Shown: positions 9,683 to 19,910 of the stretch, one piece after another
How the letters are laid out: each line of letters starts with the position of its first letter
How positions within the stretch are numbered: the first letter of the stretch is position 1
Assembly: GCA_958430865.1 (NCBI GenBank)
Contig: CAUDNR010000261.1
Span: 5,619 to 28,588, forward strand
DNA from: Entrophospora sp. SA101
Taxonomy: Eukaryota > Glomeromycota > Glomeromycetes > Entrophosporales > Entrophosporaceae
Reading direction: 5' to 3'
Length of the DNA: 22,970 bases
Notes under the pieces: model-generated
Databases searched by the model: none
The model's input: only the letters and a program-made list of their open reading frames with translations
What the model was told of the DNA's origin: nothing
Program-made: the position numbers and the translations under genes

Positions 9683-10340
9683 CAAAGTTCCTGATAAAGT
9701 AATTTCAGCATGAGCAGCAGCAGATAAAATGTCATGTTATGAAGCAAAAATGGCTATACAGTTTTTAAAGTTAGAAATTCTGCGATTCTATCTGCCGTCA
9801 CGGCCGAAATTGCTGAATCATCACAAGTGCCATTTGTCTGATTCATTACCAGAAGTCACTAATACATGTATACCGGCATCGATTAATGATTTAACTGCAA
9901 GGTTAACAGTATTGGACCAATGGCGTATTGGCCACGGTATTCTTGTTTTACTTTTATTACGTAAATCAAGAACGTGTTTTAACCCTGCGAGTTTGAGCCT
10001 AACCAAGTACTTTAACAGTTGTATAAACGTTTGAATTTTTTAGCGCGATCCGCGACGACATGAGTACACCTTGATTATCGCAACCAGAAGTATCACAGCT
10101 CTGTGGTGAGGCAAAAAACCAATACCATGAAGCATTTAAGCGAATTAGGAAGACTATATTTATGATCTATCGGTAATCGAGTTTATCCATATGATATAGG
10201 TTTGGTAATGGAACAACATATTATATTTTAACTATCGCGTCCTTTTCAACAAGTTTAACTTCTTTACAAAATCTGGATTCAGATATGCGATGTAACCTTG
10301 AACCACAAAGTCTTCAACTGAAATATCCTGAATCGGATTT
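9683..10340 (-). pseudogene. Decayed subtilisin-like serine protease (I9 propeptide plus S8 domain)
   Basis: Read on the minus strand, the blocks occur in the right family order but in different frames. First come I9-propeptide-like VQGYIAYLNPDFVKKL (10318-10259) and VEKDAIVK (10257-10231). Next is a damaged His block, DNQG then THVVAD (about 10080-10043, for DNQGHGTHVAG). Then KVLG (about 10000), KNTVANTPLV and VNLAVKSLIDAGIHVLVTSG-NES (about 9940-9840), with the oxyanion Asn retained. After CDDSA come NRRISNFKNCIAIFAS and HDILSAAAHAEITLSGT, stopping exactly where the catalytic Ser should follow. Several frameshifts and stops, and loss of the GHG His and the Ser block, make it non-functional. 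Proteinase K-like family. A GTAAGT after SGT suggests that an intron once followed. Confidence 0.85.
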
Positions 10341-11026
10341 TGTCAGTTTTAAAATTTACAAAACATTTGCTATCGAAACGTTTGGATATCTGTCCAAGCA
10401 ATCTTTCAACTATGTTAAATTGGTTTGACAGCTTTGGATTCTGTTAATAATACAATATGTCTTTCCAACGAGTACTTTAAATTGGGCATCGACCAATAAA
10501 AAAATTCCAATACTCCCAAAGTTGTCCATTCTTTTAAAAAATGTACTTGTTTCTGATAATTTCGTTAAAAATAATTTGCCCCGTATTAAAAATAAAAATA
10601 AAGCAAATATAGCATGATCATTCTATATATAATAGATAATTTGTATCTTTTAAAAGGAGGAAAAAATAAAGAGGAATGAGTGTGCGAAAGGATTTTTTTT
10701 ATTAGATTGTCGATGAGAAGAATAAAAAACTTTTTTCTTCGAAAGTCCAAATCGGTCAAATGGAATAATAACGAACAAAGAAAATAAATTTGTGAGTTTG
10801 TAAACCAAATAAGATAATTAAGAAAGAAATATCATCCGAGGTATTATTTGATAGCAGCACGTGACCACATCAAAATTAGGTGTATGTTATCATTGTTATT
10901 AATATTAATATTTGTTTTAAAAAAAATCATCGACAATAAACCTTCATATATAAAAATCATTACGTTAATTTCAAAGCATCATTTAATGATTCATTCATAA
11001 TATTATTTATTATAAGTGTAATTTTA
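10341..11026. other. AT-rich intergenic stretch
   Basis: No gene seen on either strand. TTTATT at 11006-11011 is AATAAA on the minus strand, about 16 bases past the RRP7 stop, and is its likely polyadenylation signal. Confidence 0.5.
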
Positions 11027-12032
11027 TTAATAGGGTTTAAATCCTCTTGATTCTTTAAGTTTTGCAATTTTCTGTTTATCTTCTTCAAATTTCTTTCTAA
11101 GCTCCACCAATTCTATCAAAATTAAAAAAAATATAATTAACAATCACTTCAATATATATTATTAGGAATCTAAATTTTATGCTTACTATTTCTTTTAGTC
11201 TCACGTAATTGAAATCTATAAAAATCATCTAATTCTTTATTCTTTGGTTTTAGATTTTTAACATCTTCAGGTTTAATTGCTGTCACACTAATTTTACCAT
11301 CTGTGTTAACACTGCGTTTTCCTACCCTTGTCACCGTGATAAATCCATCTTCATCTGGCTTATTTAATCTTTCCTCGAGTTCTTTACGTTTTTTTTGTTC
11401 TGTTTTTTCGAAATTTAACATAAAATCATCAATTTTAGCTTGAAGATCTTTTGGATCTGTATAAAGTGAATAATATTCTTGAATCCATTCTACACAAATA
11501 AATTATTCATTAGTATGTTAAGTAATAAATAATAACTAGAGAAATTTATTTATTATTTATTACTAGATAATCCTAGTTTAGGAACATGTTTTTCTCCTTT
11601 TTCTTTTACTTTTTCATCTATAGCACTCCATATTCTTCTCTTTTGAACCATATTTAATGCTTTTGAAAGACCATCAGAGCTTTGAAATATTATATGAGCA
11701 GGAGATCCAGCCGTCTTATGAATGCGTACTTTTTTTATTATACCACACTCTTTAAATAACTCCTTTATATGCAATTCTGTTGCATCGACAGGTAAATTTG
11801 TTATAAATAATGTTTTATCCGCAGGCAAATTATCATCATTTTTGTTGTTGTTAGTGTGTGATTCATGTTGTTTGAAATAACAATAATGATTTGCACTTAT
11901 CAAAGAATCTTTATCATTTAAATTACTATGGTAACTAACTTCTATTGGAAGAACTTTAAAACCTGTCGTTGGGATTTCTATTAAAGGCAAATTGCATGCA
12001 ATTGTTTTTTTGTTTTTTTTTGAAGAACCCAT
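11027..12032 (-). CDS. RRP7: Ribosomal RNA-processing protein 7 (Rrp7), 3 exons
   Basis: Exons on the minus strand: 12032-11564, 11489-11187, 11112-11027. Both introns are 74 bases and GT-AG (donors GTAATA and GTAAGC), and 285 residues result (yeast Rrp7 is about 300). The N-terminus has the family block GFKVLPIEVSYHS and NHYCYFKQHE. An RRM-like domain (about 70-125) starts DKTLFITNLPVDATELHIKE and shows the degenerate RNP motif AHIIFQS. The C-terminal signature is DGFITVTRVGK, then LDDFYRFQLRETKRNKLVEL, RKKFEEDKQKIAKLKESRGF and the end KPY. Rrp7 acts in the nucleolus with the UtpC/CURI group in small-subunit pre-rRNA processing, a role known from yeast. The second intron splits the conserved C-terminal helix, and both junctions restore it exactly. 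It is intact and single in the window. Confidence 0.95.
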
Positions 12033-12829
12033 TATTCTTGTCGATAAGATTTTTTTTTATGGTATCACAATAAAGAATTGTGTTAAATTAATAATTAGGA
12101 ATTAATTCCGATATGACTATAGCCATTTTTATTATTTTTAGTTTGAATATTTGGACCTTGTCAATTTATTTAAATAGTCCAATGTCATTATTGATAATTC
12201 TCTGTCACAAAACAGGCTCGTTCCAATAAGCCATTCCATTGTTACCCTTACCATCATAGGATGCAAATGCATGGCGAAAATAATCTCTTTACTAATGAAT
12301 AGTATATACCCAAGAAATTATGTAAACACGCTCATTTTTTCTTCCTCTTTCTCTTTTATACGTGTTGGAATTGGATTCATTATAATTGCCTCGATTATTT
12401 CAATTATGTTACATGGTTAAATTTTTGATTCCCTGAATTTTTATGCATTTATTAATCATGTTTTTTTTCAGGTCTTTTGCCATTTTCTCTAAGCTTCAAT
12501 AAAATACACTCCATCCATATGAAAGCTTAAAATCTTTTCTTTAAAATAAAAATGTAATGCCATTTTTGAATAGCCATAGCTTTACGTAGAGAGTTCCTTT
12601 TGATATAAAAAATATTCATTAGGAAGCTTTAATGGTGCAGTTTTTACTTTGCTTTAATAGCGAAGTTTGTCTTAAATATAAAAATAATGAGATATACGCG
12701 ATTCGAATTTAATATAACATTAAGATCTTGATCGACTGTGCGCCTTAGTAAATGATCTAATATTTACATCCTCCAAAGAATAACCTTTGAGTTTTTCTAT
12801 TGCGCACACAAAAAAAATTTATCTAGTAG
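12033..12829. other. Intergenic stretch
   Basis: No supportable gene. It includes the RRP7 promoter side (minus strand, just above 12032), where an A run and a T-rich stretch are the only visible features. A minus-strand 65-codon frame at 12797-12994 is antisense to the broken frame described next and has no motif. Confidence 0.45.
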
Positions 12830-13096
12830 GGAAAAAGTATATATTCTTCTGATAAGAATGTTGCTCGATAAACAGTTTTGGGTTTGCCCCCAAACAATAT
12901 AGCAAATTTCTTTGAAGCTGTAAAAGAGCATTATACAATTGTTGAACGAGATTAACAGCATTACGAAGAATTCAAAATCGATATTATTTTCCAATCGTTT
13001 TTTTGTCGCGTTATGTTAAATAAGGTTGATCAACACGTAGAGCGAAAAACTCGCTGCAATTTTATTTTACAAGACTTGGCACAGAAATTTGTTAAT
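12830..13096 (+). pseudogene. Unrecognised broken reading frame
   Basis: One frame stays protein-like for 89 codons with only two stops (after DKNVAR and after IVERD). It includes TVLGLPPNNIANFFEAVKEH, QHYEEFKIDIIFQSFFCRVM and VDQHVERKTRCNFILQDLAQ. In DNA this AT-rich, random frames usually hit a stop about every ten codons and are dominated by Ile, Lys, Asn and Phe. This one has a mixed, helical, charged composition, so it looks like a decayed exon. I do not recognise the family. Confidence 0.4.
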
Positions 13097-13507
13097 AAAA
13101 AAAAATTTTTTATATTACGATAATAAAGATTTTATAGTCAACAAAATTATTTCTAGAAAGATGTTGACGATGGAGGCAGCAAATTAGTTCAGGGAAATTT
13201 AAATAGTTATTGCTACAAGGAAAAACGAATATAAAGGGGGTTTTTTTCCTTTGAAAAAATTTTTTTTTTCTTTATGGAATGAAAAATAAAATAAAAAATA
13301 TTAGTCAAGACCACAAGCATAGCATGCCCAAATAAAGAAAATTATAATTTAAAACTTTGGAATTTAGATTTAATGATTATTATTTTGATTTTGTTGTGAT
13401 TATTTGTTCAATAGGTTCGTTCAGTCGTTCGTTCTTTATCTAAATATTTTCTAATTTTCTGTTCACATTATGTGATTCTTTTTTTTTGAATTGATTGAAA
13501 TATTAAC

Positions 13508-13539
<32 letters not shown>

Positions 13540-13735
13540 GAAGCTCAAAAACCCCCCATGTTTGTTCCTAAAACTTTTTTCTCGCTCTAAAAATATCAAG
13601 AGAAAAATTTACTATATAATGGGTGTAATAAAAAAATCGGAAAAACAATAAATAAAAATAAATAAATAAAATAAATATTTCTTAAAAAAAAAACTTGAGT
13701 AGTTATTGTTAAAGGAAAGGAAAGAAGGCAATATT
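13097..13735. other. Intergenic stretch with a TTA microsatellite
   Basis: A (TAT)n run of about 32 bases lies at 13508-13539. Otherwise homopolymer A/T tracts, including the probable 3' UTR of the HMG-box gene (13620-13735). Minus-strand frames here are shadows of low-complexity DNA. Confidence 0.55.
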
Positions 13736-16256
13736 TTATTGAGAAGAGGAGGAGAAAGAGGAGGAGAAGGAAGAAGAAGGGGAAATGGAACAAGAAGAAG
13801 AAGAAGAAGGCTGCTGTTGTTGTTGTTGTTCTTCTTCTTCTTGATCAATAAGAGAATTTTGATTATTATTGCCGCTATCAAAAGATTCATTAATTGGTGA
13901 AGAAGTTGTGTTGGTTGAAGAACTACCAAAATTATTAGAAATCGTAAAATCTTCAAATATTTGATTATCATTATCATTACCATTATCACTGTTACTATTA
14001 CTATTACTTTTACTATTACTATCGTTATTATCACTATTATCACCATCACAATTACTATTGTTATTATCATCGCTTTTCTTTTTATCACAATCTTTAGGAT
14101 GTATCAATAAACCTGATAAAGAAGTATTATTGATATTTGGTGATAAGCTGGTGGAAGAATTGTTTGTAGAAATGGAAGTTGAAGCATTGGAATTGGAAGA
14201 AATATTAGCAAAAGTTGATGTAGTTGTTGTTGAAGATCCAGTAGTTTTATTATTTCTATGATTATAAAACGGCATTGTTGGATTAGAATGTGCGTAAGGC
14301 GGAATATAATTGTTATTATTATTATTATTATCATTATTATTATCATTATTATTTTTTTTATTATTTTTAGAAGATGATGGTAAAGATGAAGAGAAATTAG
14401 TAGTAGCAACACTGGTATAATTTTTATTACTATTATTAATATCATTATTATTGTGAATATTGTGAATATTGCGAATATTACTATTATTCTGGTTACTACC
14501 ACCATCATTTCCATTATTTCCATTATGTGTACCATTACTATTACCATTATTGCTACTACCACTACTCACATAACCAAGAGAAGTAGACCTTGTGCTCGAG
14601 TAACCTGAATTAGTTGTTTGATCTGAATCAGGCGAATTAACATTGAATTTTGATCTTTTTCTGCCTTTATTTGATTCACGATCTAAAGAATTAATCGAGA
14701 ATTTTTATTTTAAAAAAATTTAATTATGTTTTATCTATATAGAATCAAATATAAAAATAAATGAAATAAAACCTGACGATAATTTACAATTTGGATCATG
14801 TTTTTCTTTAAAATCTCTAAGGTACTCTTGATATTGTTTCCACTTATCTGTTGTTTTATAGACGGTCATAGCAGCCAAATATTCTTCTTTTGCTTTGGCT
14901 GCCTCATTCTCTATCATTTCTTTCTCTTCCGCTGGAATAGATTTCCATCGATCACCAACTATTTTAGCCATATCAGGGAAAGAGATATTTTTACCCTGAT
15001 ACTCCTCACGAACTTTATGAGAAAACATCACATAGGCTGATAATGGTTTTACCGGAGCATTCTTGTCTCTTTTTGGATGTCGTTTATATTTTCTTTTACC
15101 ATTATTATTATTTGCATCTTCGTTATTATTGGGATCGTTGGGATTCTTGAGGGTGAGATTAAGATTGGTTTTGTTGGGTAATGGATATGAAGAAGAAGAT
15201 TGATCATTATTACTATTAAATTTAGCAGTAGTATCACCAGCAGTAGCAGCAATGTTTCTGGAGGGTTGATTAATGGTCATTGTAGAAGGTTTAGATAATG
15301 TTAGGGCGATTTGTCGTTGAAATGATGACTCATTATTATTGTTGTAAAAACTTTGTTGAATATGATTAAGTGGAGGAAGAAGATTTGGTGGTTGATGACG
15401 AGCACATGATTCTGTAACATCATCAGAACCAAATATAGAAATATCATAAAAAATTTGTAAAACAAAAAGAACATAATAGTCAATATACAAATTTAGGTTA
15501 AACGTAATAGATGCAGGAATTTAAAAAATTTCCAAAAAAGAATTAAGAAATTTGTCGTCATAATCATGTTGTACCACCGATATTTTTAAAATAACAATAA
15601 CATATATATATACGTACCACCGACATTATTATTATAACTATAACCGTAATTATTATTGTAATCAAAACCACGACTTCTGCCTCCATTTGAACCGTCAATT
15701 AATACTGGTATAGAAGAACCAGGTGCAGCAGCAATAGTAGGAATTAGATTTTTACCAGGATTTGTCATTGACGTTGATAGATTTGTCGACGCTGAAGTGG
15801 TTGATGATGAATAATCACCGATTGGTCCTAATCCTGGTTCGGATTGAATGTGTAATGGTTGGCTTGTCGGTATTCCTTTCATTGTGGCTATTTCACGTTG
15901 TATACGCTATATTATTAAATTATTTAATTGATTTGATTAATGAAATATAAATCTGTAAACATACTTTTATATTTAAATTAATTATTTACTTACTCTACGA
16001 TGACCCCTTTTCACATTCATTGCTATTAAATCCATTTCTGTTATATCAAACAACTAAATTCAAATTATCGGTGAATAACAATGATATTATCATTATAATA
16101 TAATAAATATAATTAAATAAAATAATAATATACTAAACAAAGACTTACAGATCGCATCTGATCAAAACCTTCCGATATAAGTCTATCGTAATATTCTAAA
16201 AGATCACATTGTCTCAAAAATTCGAGAACTTGTGGATAATTCTGTGCATTTGACAT
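13736..16256 (-). CDS. SAM-domain plus HMG-box nuclear protein, 5 exons
   Basis: Exons on the minus strand: 16256-16149, 16053-15994, 15906-15618, 15411-14788, 14682-13736, giving about 675 residues. The first three introns use GTAAGT, GTAAGT and GTACGT. The last uses GTAAAT at 14787, or five codons later GTTTTA at 14772 in the same phase. A SAM domain (about 5-68) reads VLEFLRQCDLLEYYDRLISE, then LFDITEMDLIAMNVKRGHRR split exactly over exons 1-3. A basic stretch, GKRKYKRHPKRDK (about 257-269), is a likely nuclear signal. The HMG box (about 270-340) follows: KPLSAYVMFSHKVREEY, FPDMAKIVGDRWKSIPAEEK. The HMG box is of the non-sequence-specific HMGB/NHP6 kind, which bends DNA. SAM domains mediate self-association. 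The long C-terminal tail is Asn/Ser-rich and ends in Glu-Gln-Ser runs. A role in transcription or chromatin is inferred. The GTGAGT at about 14570 could be an alternative donor that would remove part of the tail. Confidence 0.88.
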
Positions 16257-17257
16257 GTTTTATTTATATGAAAAGTTTAAAAATTATGGGGATTATATAT
16301 ATATATAATTTTTTTTTTGGGCAACAAAATAATTTATATAGTGTATAGGAAAATGGGAAAATCGTCAAAAATAAAAAAATAATATAATAAGATGATCGAT
16401 AAAAAAATAAAAAGATATATATTGTGTATTAAATTAATATAAAAATGGTGATAGAGGATGCTGAATGAATATGGGTTTTTGACAATTATAAAGAAAATTC
16501 GAGAAATTTCAAGTTAAAAAATTTTCATAATAAAACAAAAAAAAAACTCTTTTTGTTAGAGAAAAAAAAGAATAATAGATATTATTTTTTTTGTATGTGC
16601 TAATTTATTTATTCACATGATATTAAATTTTTTATCAAGAAAATTTTTTAAAAAGAAAAAGGGGGTTTTCAAATATAGGATTTTTTTATACTATTTTTTT
16701 TTCCCTGATTTCATGGATCAAAAACAAAATTCGATAGTATTTTTTATAAATGGATTTTTTTTGGGCATTACACAATGATAATGAGATAAACGATATAAAA
16801 AATTTTTTTTTATAATATAAAGTTCAGTGGGCGCAACGGGTACGTGCTAACAAAATGCATACAGTTGCAAATAGTCAACAAAATTCGTACATATGACGCA
16901 ATTGAATTTTATATACTGTTTGTAGGGATACAGAATTGATAAAAAACTCATTTTCTCATACAACTATTATTGATGTTAGTGAATGCAATATATATATTAT
17001 GACATAATAATAAGAATTATTGATAAATATTTATTAAATATATTAATATTAACGGATTATTAAGCAGGGCGAGAAATAGTGATAAATTTCTGATTTTTCC
17101 GAAAGGAGATTCCCAAATTTTTATTTATATATCACCTTCATATTTGATTAGCTGATTGATTTCAAATTCAAAATTCAAATTTCCCAACGCCTCATTCGAG
17201 ATCGGCAGAAAATCCCTCTGATTAAAAAATCCATACCACCTGGGAAAAAAAAACTTT
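16257..17257. other. Long AT-rich upstream region of the SAM-HMG gene
   Basis: Dense A and T tracts (including ATATATATAT near 16298 and several T8-T9 runs) fit a promoter or 5' leader with low nucleosome affinity, which is an inference. No coding frame or RNA gene is recognised. Confidence 0.5.
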
Positions 17258-17810
17258 TTATTTTTTCAGTTGGTTTATAAAAAATTTTCTTGCAACATTA
17301 ACACCTTCATCAATAGTTTCCTTTAATTCAGGTATAGCTTCTGACAATAATACTTTTTAATAGGGACTTAATTCACCAAATGGATAAATTTCACCAAGAC
17401 ATTCTAAACTTAAATTCAACATCTGACATGAAATAATTAATTAATTCCTTGCGCTCAGCAGATTCAATTATTCCTTTTTCGCCATTTACTATTTCACACA
17501 ATAATGAATCAGTGAAATGTGCTGCTACATTGTTACATGGGCCATTGAAAGTGTCGCTGATACACTTCCTATTAAAAAAAAATTTTTAAAAAATAAACGT
17601 AAATAAATTCGCTTTAACAACTTCATCGCCATCAAATTGTATTCCATGAGTTAAAGCTTTTATCTCTTTTTCTGTGAGATTTGAGACAGCAATGGAATGC
17701 CATAATGTCCTCCAACTACTGTAATCCTTTCATTTTTGAATCTGTGCCTTTAATTTCTATACAAAACGAGATGTACGAACAATATCAAGAGTCGTGACAC
17801 CAAACATTTA
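17258..17810 (-). pseudogene. Decayed malate dehydrogenase copy (C-terminal half)
   Basis: Minus-strand blocks in family order are FGVTTLDIVRTSRFV (17804-17761), EIKGTDSKMK, ERITVVGGHYGIPLLSQISQ (about 17725-17670), EIKALTHGIQFDGDEVVKAN, GSVSATLSMAH, AAHFTDSLLCEIVNGEKGII, YFMSDVEFK, GEIYPFGELS, and finally IPELKETIDEGVNVARKFFI with a TAA at 17260-17258. These match NAD-dependent malate dehydrogenase; GGHYG holds the catalytic His. Stops, at least four frame changes and a missing NAD-binding half show that it is dead. Between VVKAN and GSVSATL a tract ending TTTTTTTTTAATAG remains where a spliced intron would be. So it descends from a genomic copy and not from a reverse-transcribed mRNA. Confidence 0.88.
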
Positions 17811-18066
17811 AAAAAAAATGTGTGACGCAGAAATTCCTGCAACAAAACCAGACAAAGTGAACATTGGTATTACCAAGGATTTCAGGGATCAAAATTTAGC
17901 CACTTGCAATTTTATAATATCCCATTTGTTAAGTGATATATAGATAATATGAAATTAATTTATATCTGACCCACCATGGGTCCAAGAATTATAGCACTAT
18001 CAGAAGTATTTTAAAAAAGTAACAAGGTGAAAAAATTGCTCCTTATATTTTCAAAATAAATAATAC

Positions 18067-18207
18067 TTAGTCACTGAAAGCTATCTAAGAAAAGAATGGA
18101 TTACTTATGAAATTTACCAAGAAGAAGGAAAAACCATAATTAGTAAAAGAATTTTACCACAAAACCATGAAGAATTTAAAAAAAAAAAGAAATTTGAAGA
18201 GAAATAA
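18067..18207 (+). pseudogene. Unrecognised coding-like fragment
   Basis: Forty-six codons to TAA contain ESYLRKEWITYEIYQEEGKT, IISKRILPQNHEEF and a Lys-rich end. There is no ATG near the beginning. The composition is more protein-like than neighbouring frames. It may be the last piece of a dead transposon gene. Family not recognised. Confidence 0.3.
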
Positions 18208-18282
18208 TTTACTGCATAATTTAACATGTTTTGTTATCTTTTAAAGATTAAAGAAAATAAAAAAGATTTGGTAAAAAAGAAT

Positions 18283-18880
18283 TAGTATGGATTGATTTGA
18301 CTTGCTTAGGTTTTATTTCAATTATTTGTTCTTGTTTCTTTTTTAAATAAATTTTATTTATCACTTGTCTTTTTGTAAACTGTTGTAGTTTATTCTTTTC
18401 CCTTGGTAATGCTGGTAAAGACTTATTAGTTAAATATAGTTGTTGTTTTAGTTGCTGAATTTTTTGGGCTTGTCAACTTATCTTGACTGTTTCTAATTGC
18501 TCTAATTTCTCAGCTAATTGTCTTTCTCTCCATTCTTGGTCCACTTTAAGGCTTCAAGGTGAGTTTCAGCATCTAATTTTGCCTCTTAGTTTTTTGCTTT
18601 CAGTCTTCAATAATTTCAATAATTTAATTATTGTGCTATTTCTCTCTTCATTGTTTAATAAATTCTTCTTTTCAATTATCTTATCTGTCTCTATTTCTTC
18701 ATTAGTTGGCTCATGATATTTTGAAACCACTTCAGCAATATTTTTTTATAATCTTTTTCAATTCTTTCTTTTTTCTTAGCTAATTTATACTTTTCCGTTT
18801 CTGTCTGAGTTTTCTTTTTCTAATCCCAATTTTGTAATTATTAAATCATCAATTATATCTTCTTTGATTCTTTTTTACTG
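18283..18880 (-). pseudogene. Decayed coiled-coil protein (3' part), probably repeat-borne
   Basis: Minus-strand frames read IIDDLIITKLGLEKENSDRN, VVSKYHEPTNEEIETDKIIE, LEALKVDQEWRERQLAEKLE, QAQKIQQLKQQLYLTNKSLP and KLQQFTKRQVINKIYLKKKQ, broken by stops and frame changes. Heptad-like Leu/Ile spacing and high Lys/Glu/Gln predict long coiled coils. The 5' part appears to lie at 19800-19910, on the far side of the inverted-repeat element 18889-19797. No family is assigned; location and decay suggest a former mobile-element or multi-copy gene. Confidence 0.45.
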
Positions 18881-18886
18881 GACATT

Positions 18887-19799
18887 TACAGTCCTCGTCA
18901 CAGCGGATTTCTTGTTACAACGGATTTAAATATTGGCCCCTTTAATTAAAATGTTTGTTAATAAATTCGGATTTTTGATTGGGATCCTTTCTATATAATA
19001 GCTAACTAGTCTCATCACAGCGGATTCACGTGACATATAAATTTATCCAAATTACCAAAATTAGTAATCAAAGGTCAGTATTAAAAATATAGCAATAAAA
19101 CAAACAATTTTATCCAAAGATTTTACGAGTAACAAATTTTCTAAAATAAATCAATACAAACAATTGATAGATTATTTGTCCAAAAGTTTGCGAGTAACAG
19201 CTTTTTCCAAGTTTCTAAAATAAACCAATAAACAAACAATTGATAAGTTATTTGTCCAAATGTTTGCGAATAACAACCTTTTCCAAGTTTCTAAAACAAA
19301 TCAATAAATCAAATAAACAAACAATTGATAGTTTTCCCAAGTTCCTAAAATAAATCAATAAATCAATAAATCAATAAACAAACAATTGATAGTTTGCGAG
19401 TAACAACCTTTTAAAATAAATCAGTAAACAAACAATTGATAGATTATTTGTCCAAATTTTTGCGAGTACGAAATTTTCCAAGTTACTAAAATAAACCAAC
19501 AAATTGATAGATTATTTATCCAAATGTGTGCAAGTAACACAAAATTTTCCAATAATTGATATCCAAAACAATAAAACAAAAACAATATCATTTTTCCAAA
19601 GATTCACGATAAAGTCAATTGTATTATAGTTTAAAGCATTTAAATATTGAAAAGAAAAATGGAAAAACTAATACAACTAAATATTATAATAATAACAAAT
19701 AATTTAATTTTCGCATGTTAATTTTTTGCCGATCATCACCAATTTGGAATTTGTATTTCTTCTGGAACCATAAATCCGCTGTGGCGAGGTTTGACTGTA
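18887..19799. mobile_element. Non-autonomous Tc1/mariner-like (pogo-type?) element, about 909 bp, with TA target duplication
   Basis: The left tip is CAGTCCTCGTCACAGCGGAT (from 18889). The right tip, reverse-complemented from 19797, is CAGTCAAACCTCGCCACAGC followed by GGATTT. They match except for four bases missing on the left and one substitution. Both tips are flanked by TA (18887-18888 and 19798-19799), the target duplication of Tc1/mariner elements. A further CTCATCACAGCGGATT lies inside at about 19011. There is no transposase frame; the interior is a minisatellite. The split coiled-coil frame on both sides supports insertion into an older sequence. Confidence 0.75.
19083..19555 (+). repeat. 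Minisatellite, about seven diverged copies of a 50-85 base unit
   Basis: A unit built on ACAATTGATAGATTATTTGT, then CCAAATGTTTGCGAGTAACA, then TTTTCCAAGTTTCTAAAATA and AATCAATAAAC recurs about seven times. Diverged or complete ACAATTGATA cores sit near 19103, 19159, 19238, 19323, 19384, 19433 and 19502. Some copies lack the middle blocks, and AATCAATA is itself repeated three times near 19350. It fills the interior of the inverted-repeat element. Confidence 0.8.
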
Positions 19800-19910
19800 T
19801 ATTCTTAATCAACTCTACTAATGTTTCTTCTAGTTTTTCGACTCTCTTTTTTATTGTATTAATTCTTGATTATTTTCAAGTGCTAAAATTCCTTTTACTA
19901 CTACCATAAT
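19800..19910 (-). pseudogene. N-terminal fragment of the split coiled-coil frame
   Basis: On the minus strand, MVVVKGILALENNQELI starts at about 19908 and, after a one-base frame change, continues IKKRVEKLEETLVELIKNI up to the terminal repeat at 19797. It is Lys/Glu/Leu heptad-like. Orientation fits the pieces at 18283-18880, so the element probably split one older frame; that is inference. Confidence 0.4.

Noticed and set aside
9729..10034. A 101-codon plus-strand frame
   Set aside because: It lies antisense to the subtilisin relic, whose conserved blocks are on the minus strand.
13612..14562. Several long minus and plus frames rich in Ile, Val, Leu or Arg over the Asn/Ser repeat tail
   Set aside because: They are frame shadows of trinucleotide repeats in the last exon of the SAM-HMG gene; only the frame continuous with the spliced HMG exon is supported.
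19083..19555. Regular repeats that could suggest a CRISPR array
   Set aside because: The repeats are tandem, diverged and without unique spacers, and the genome is eukaryotic; this is a minisatellite.
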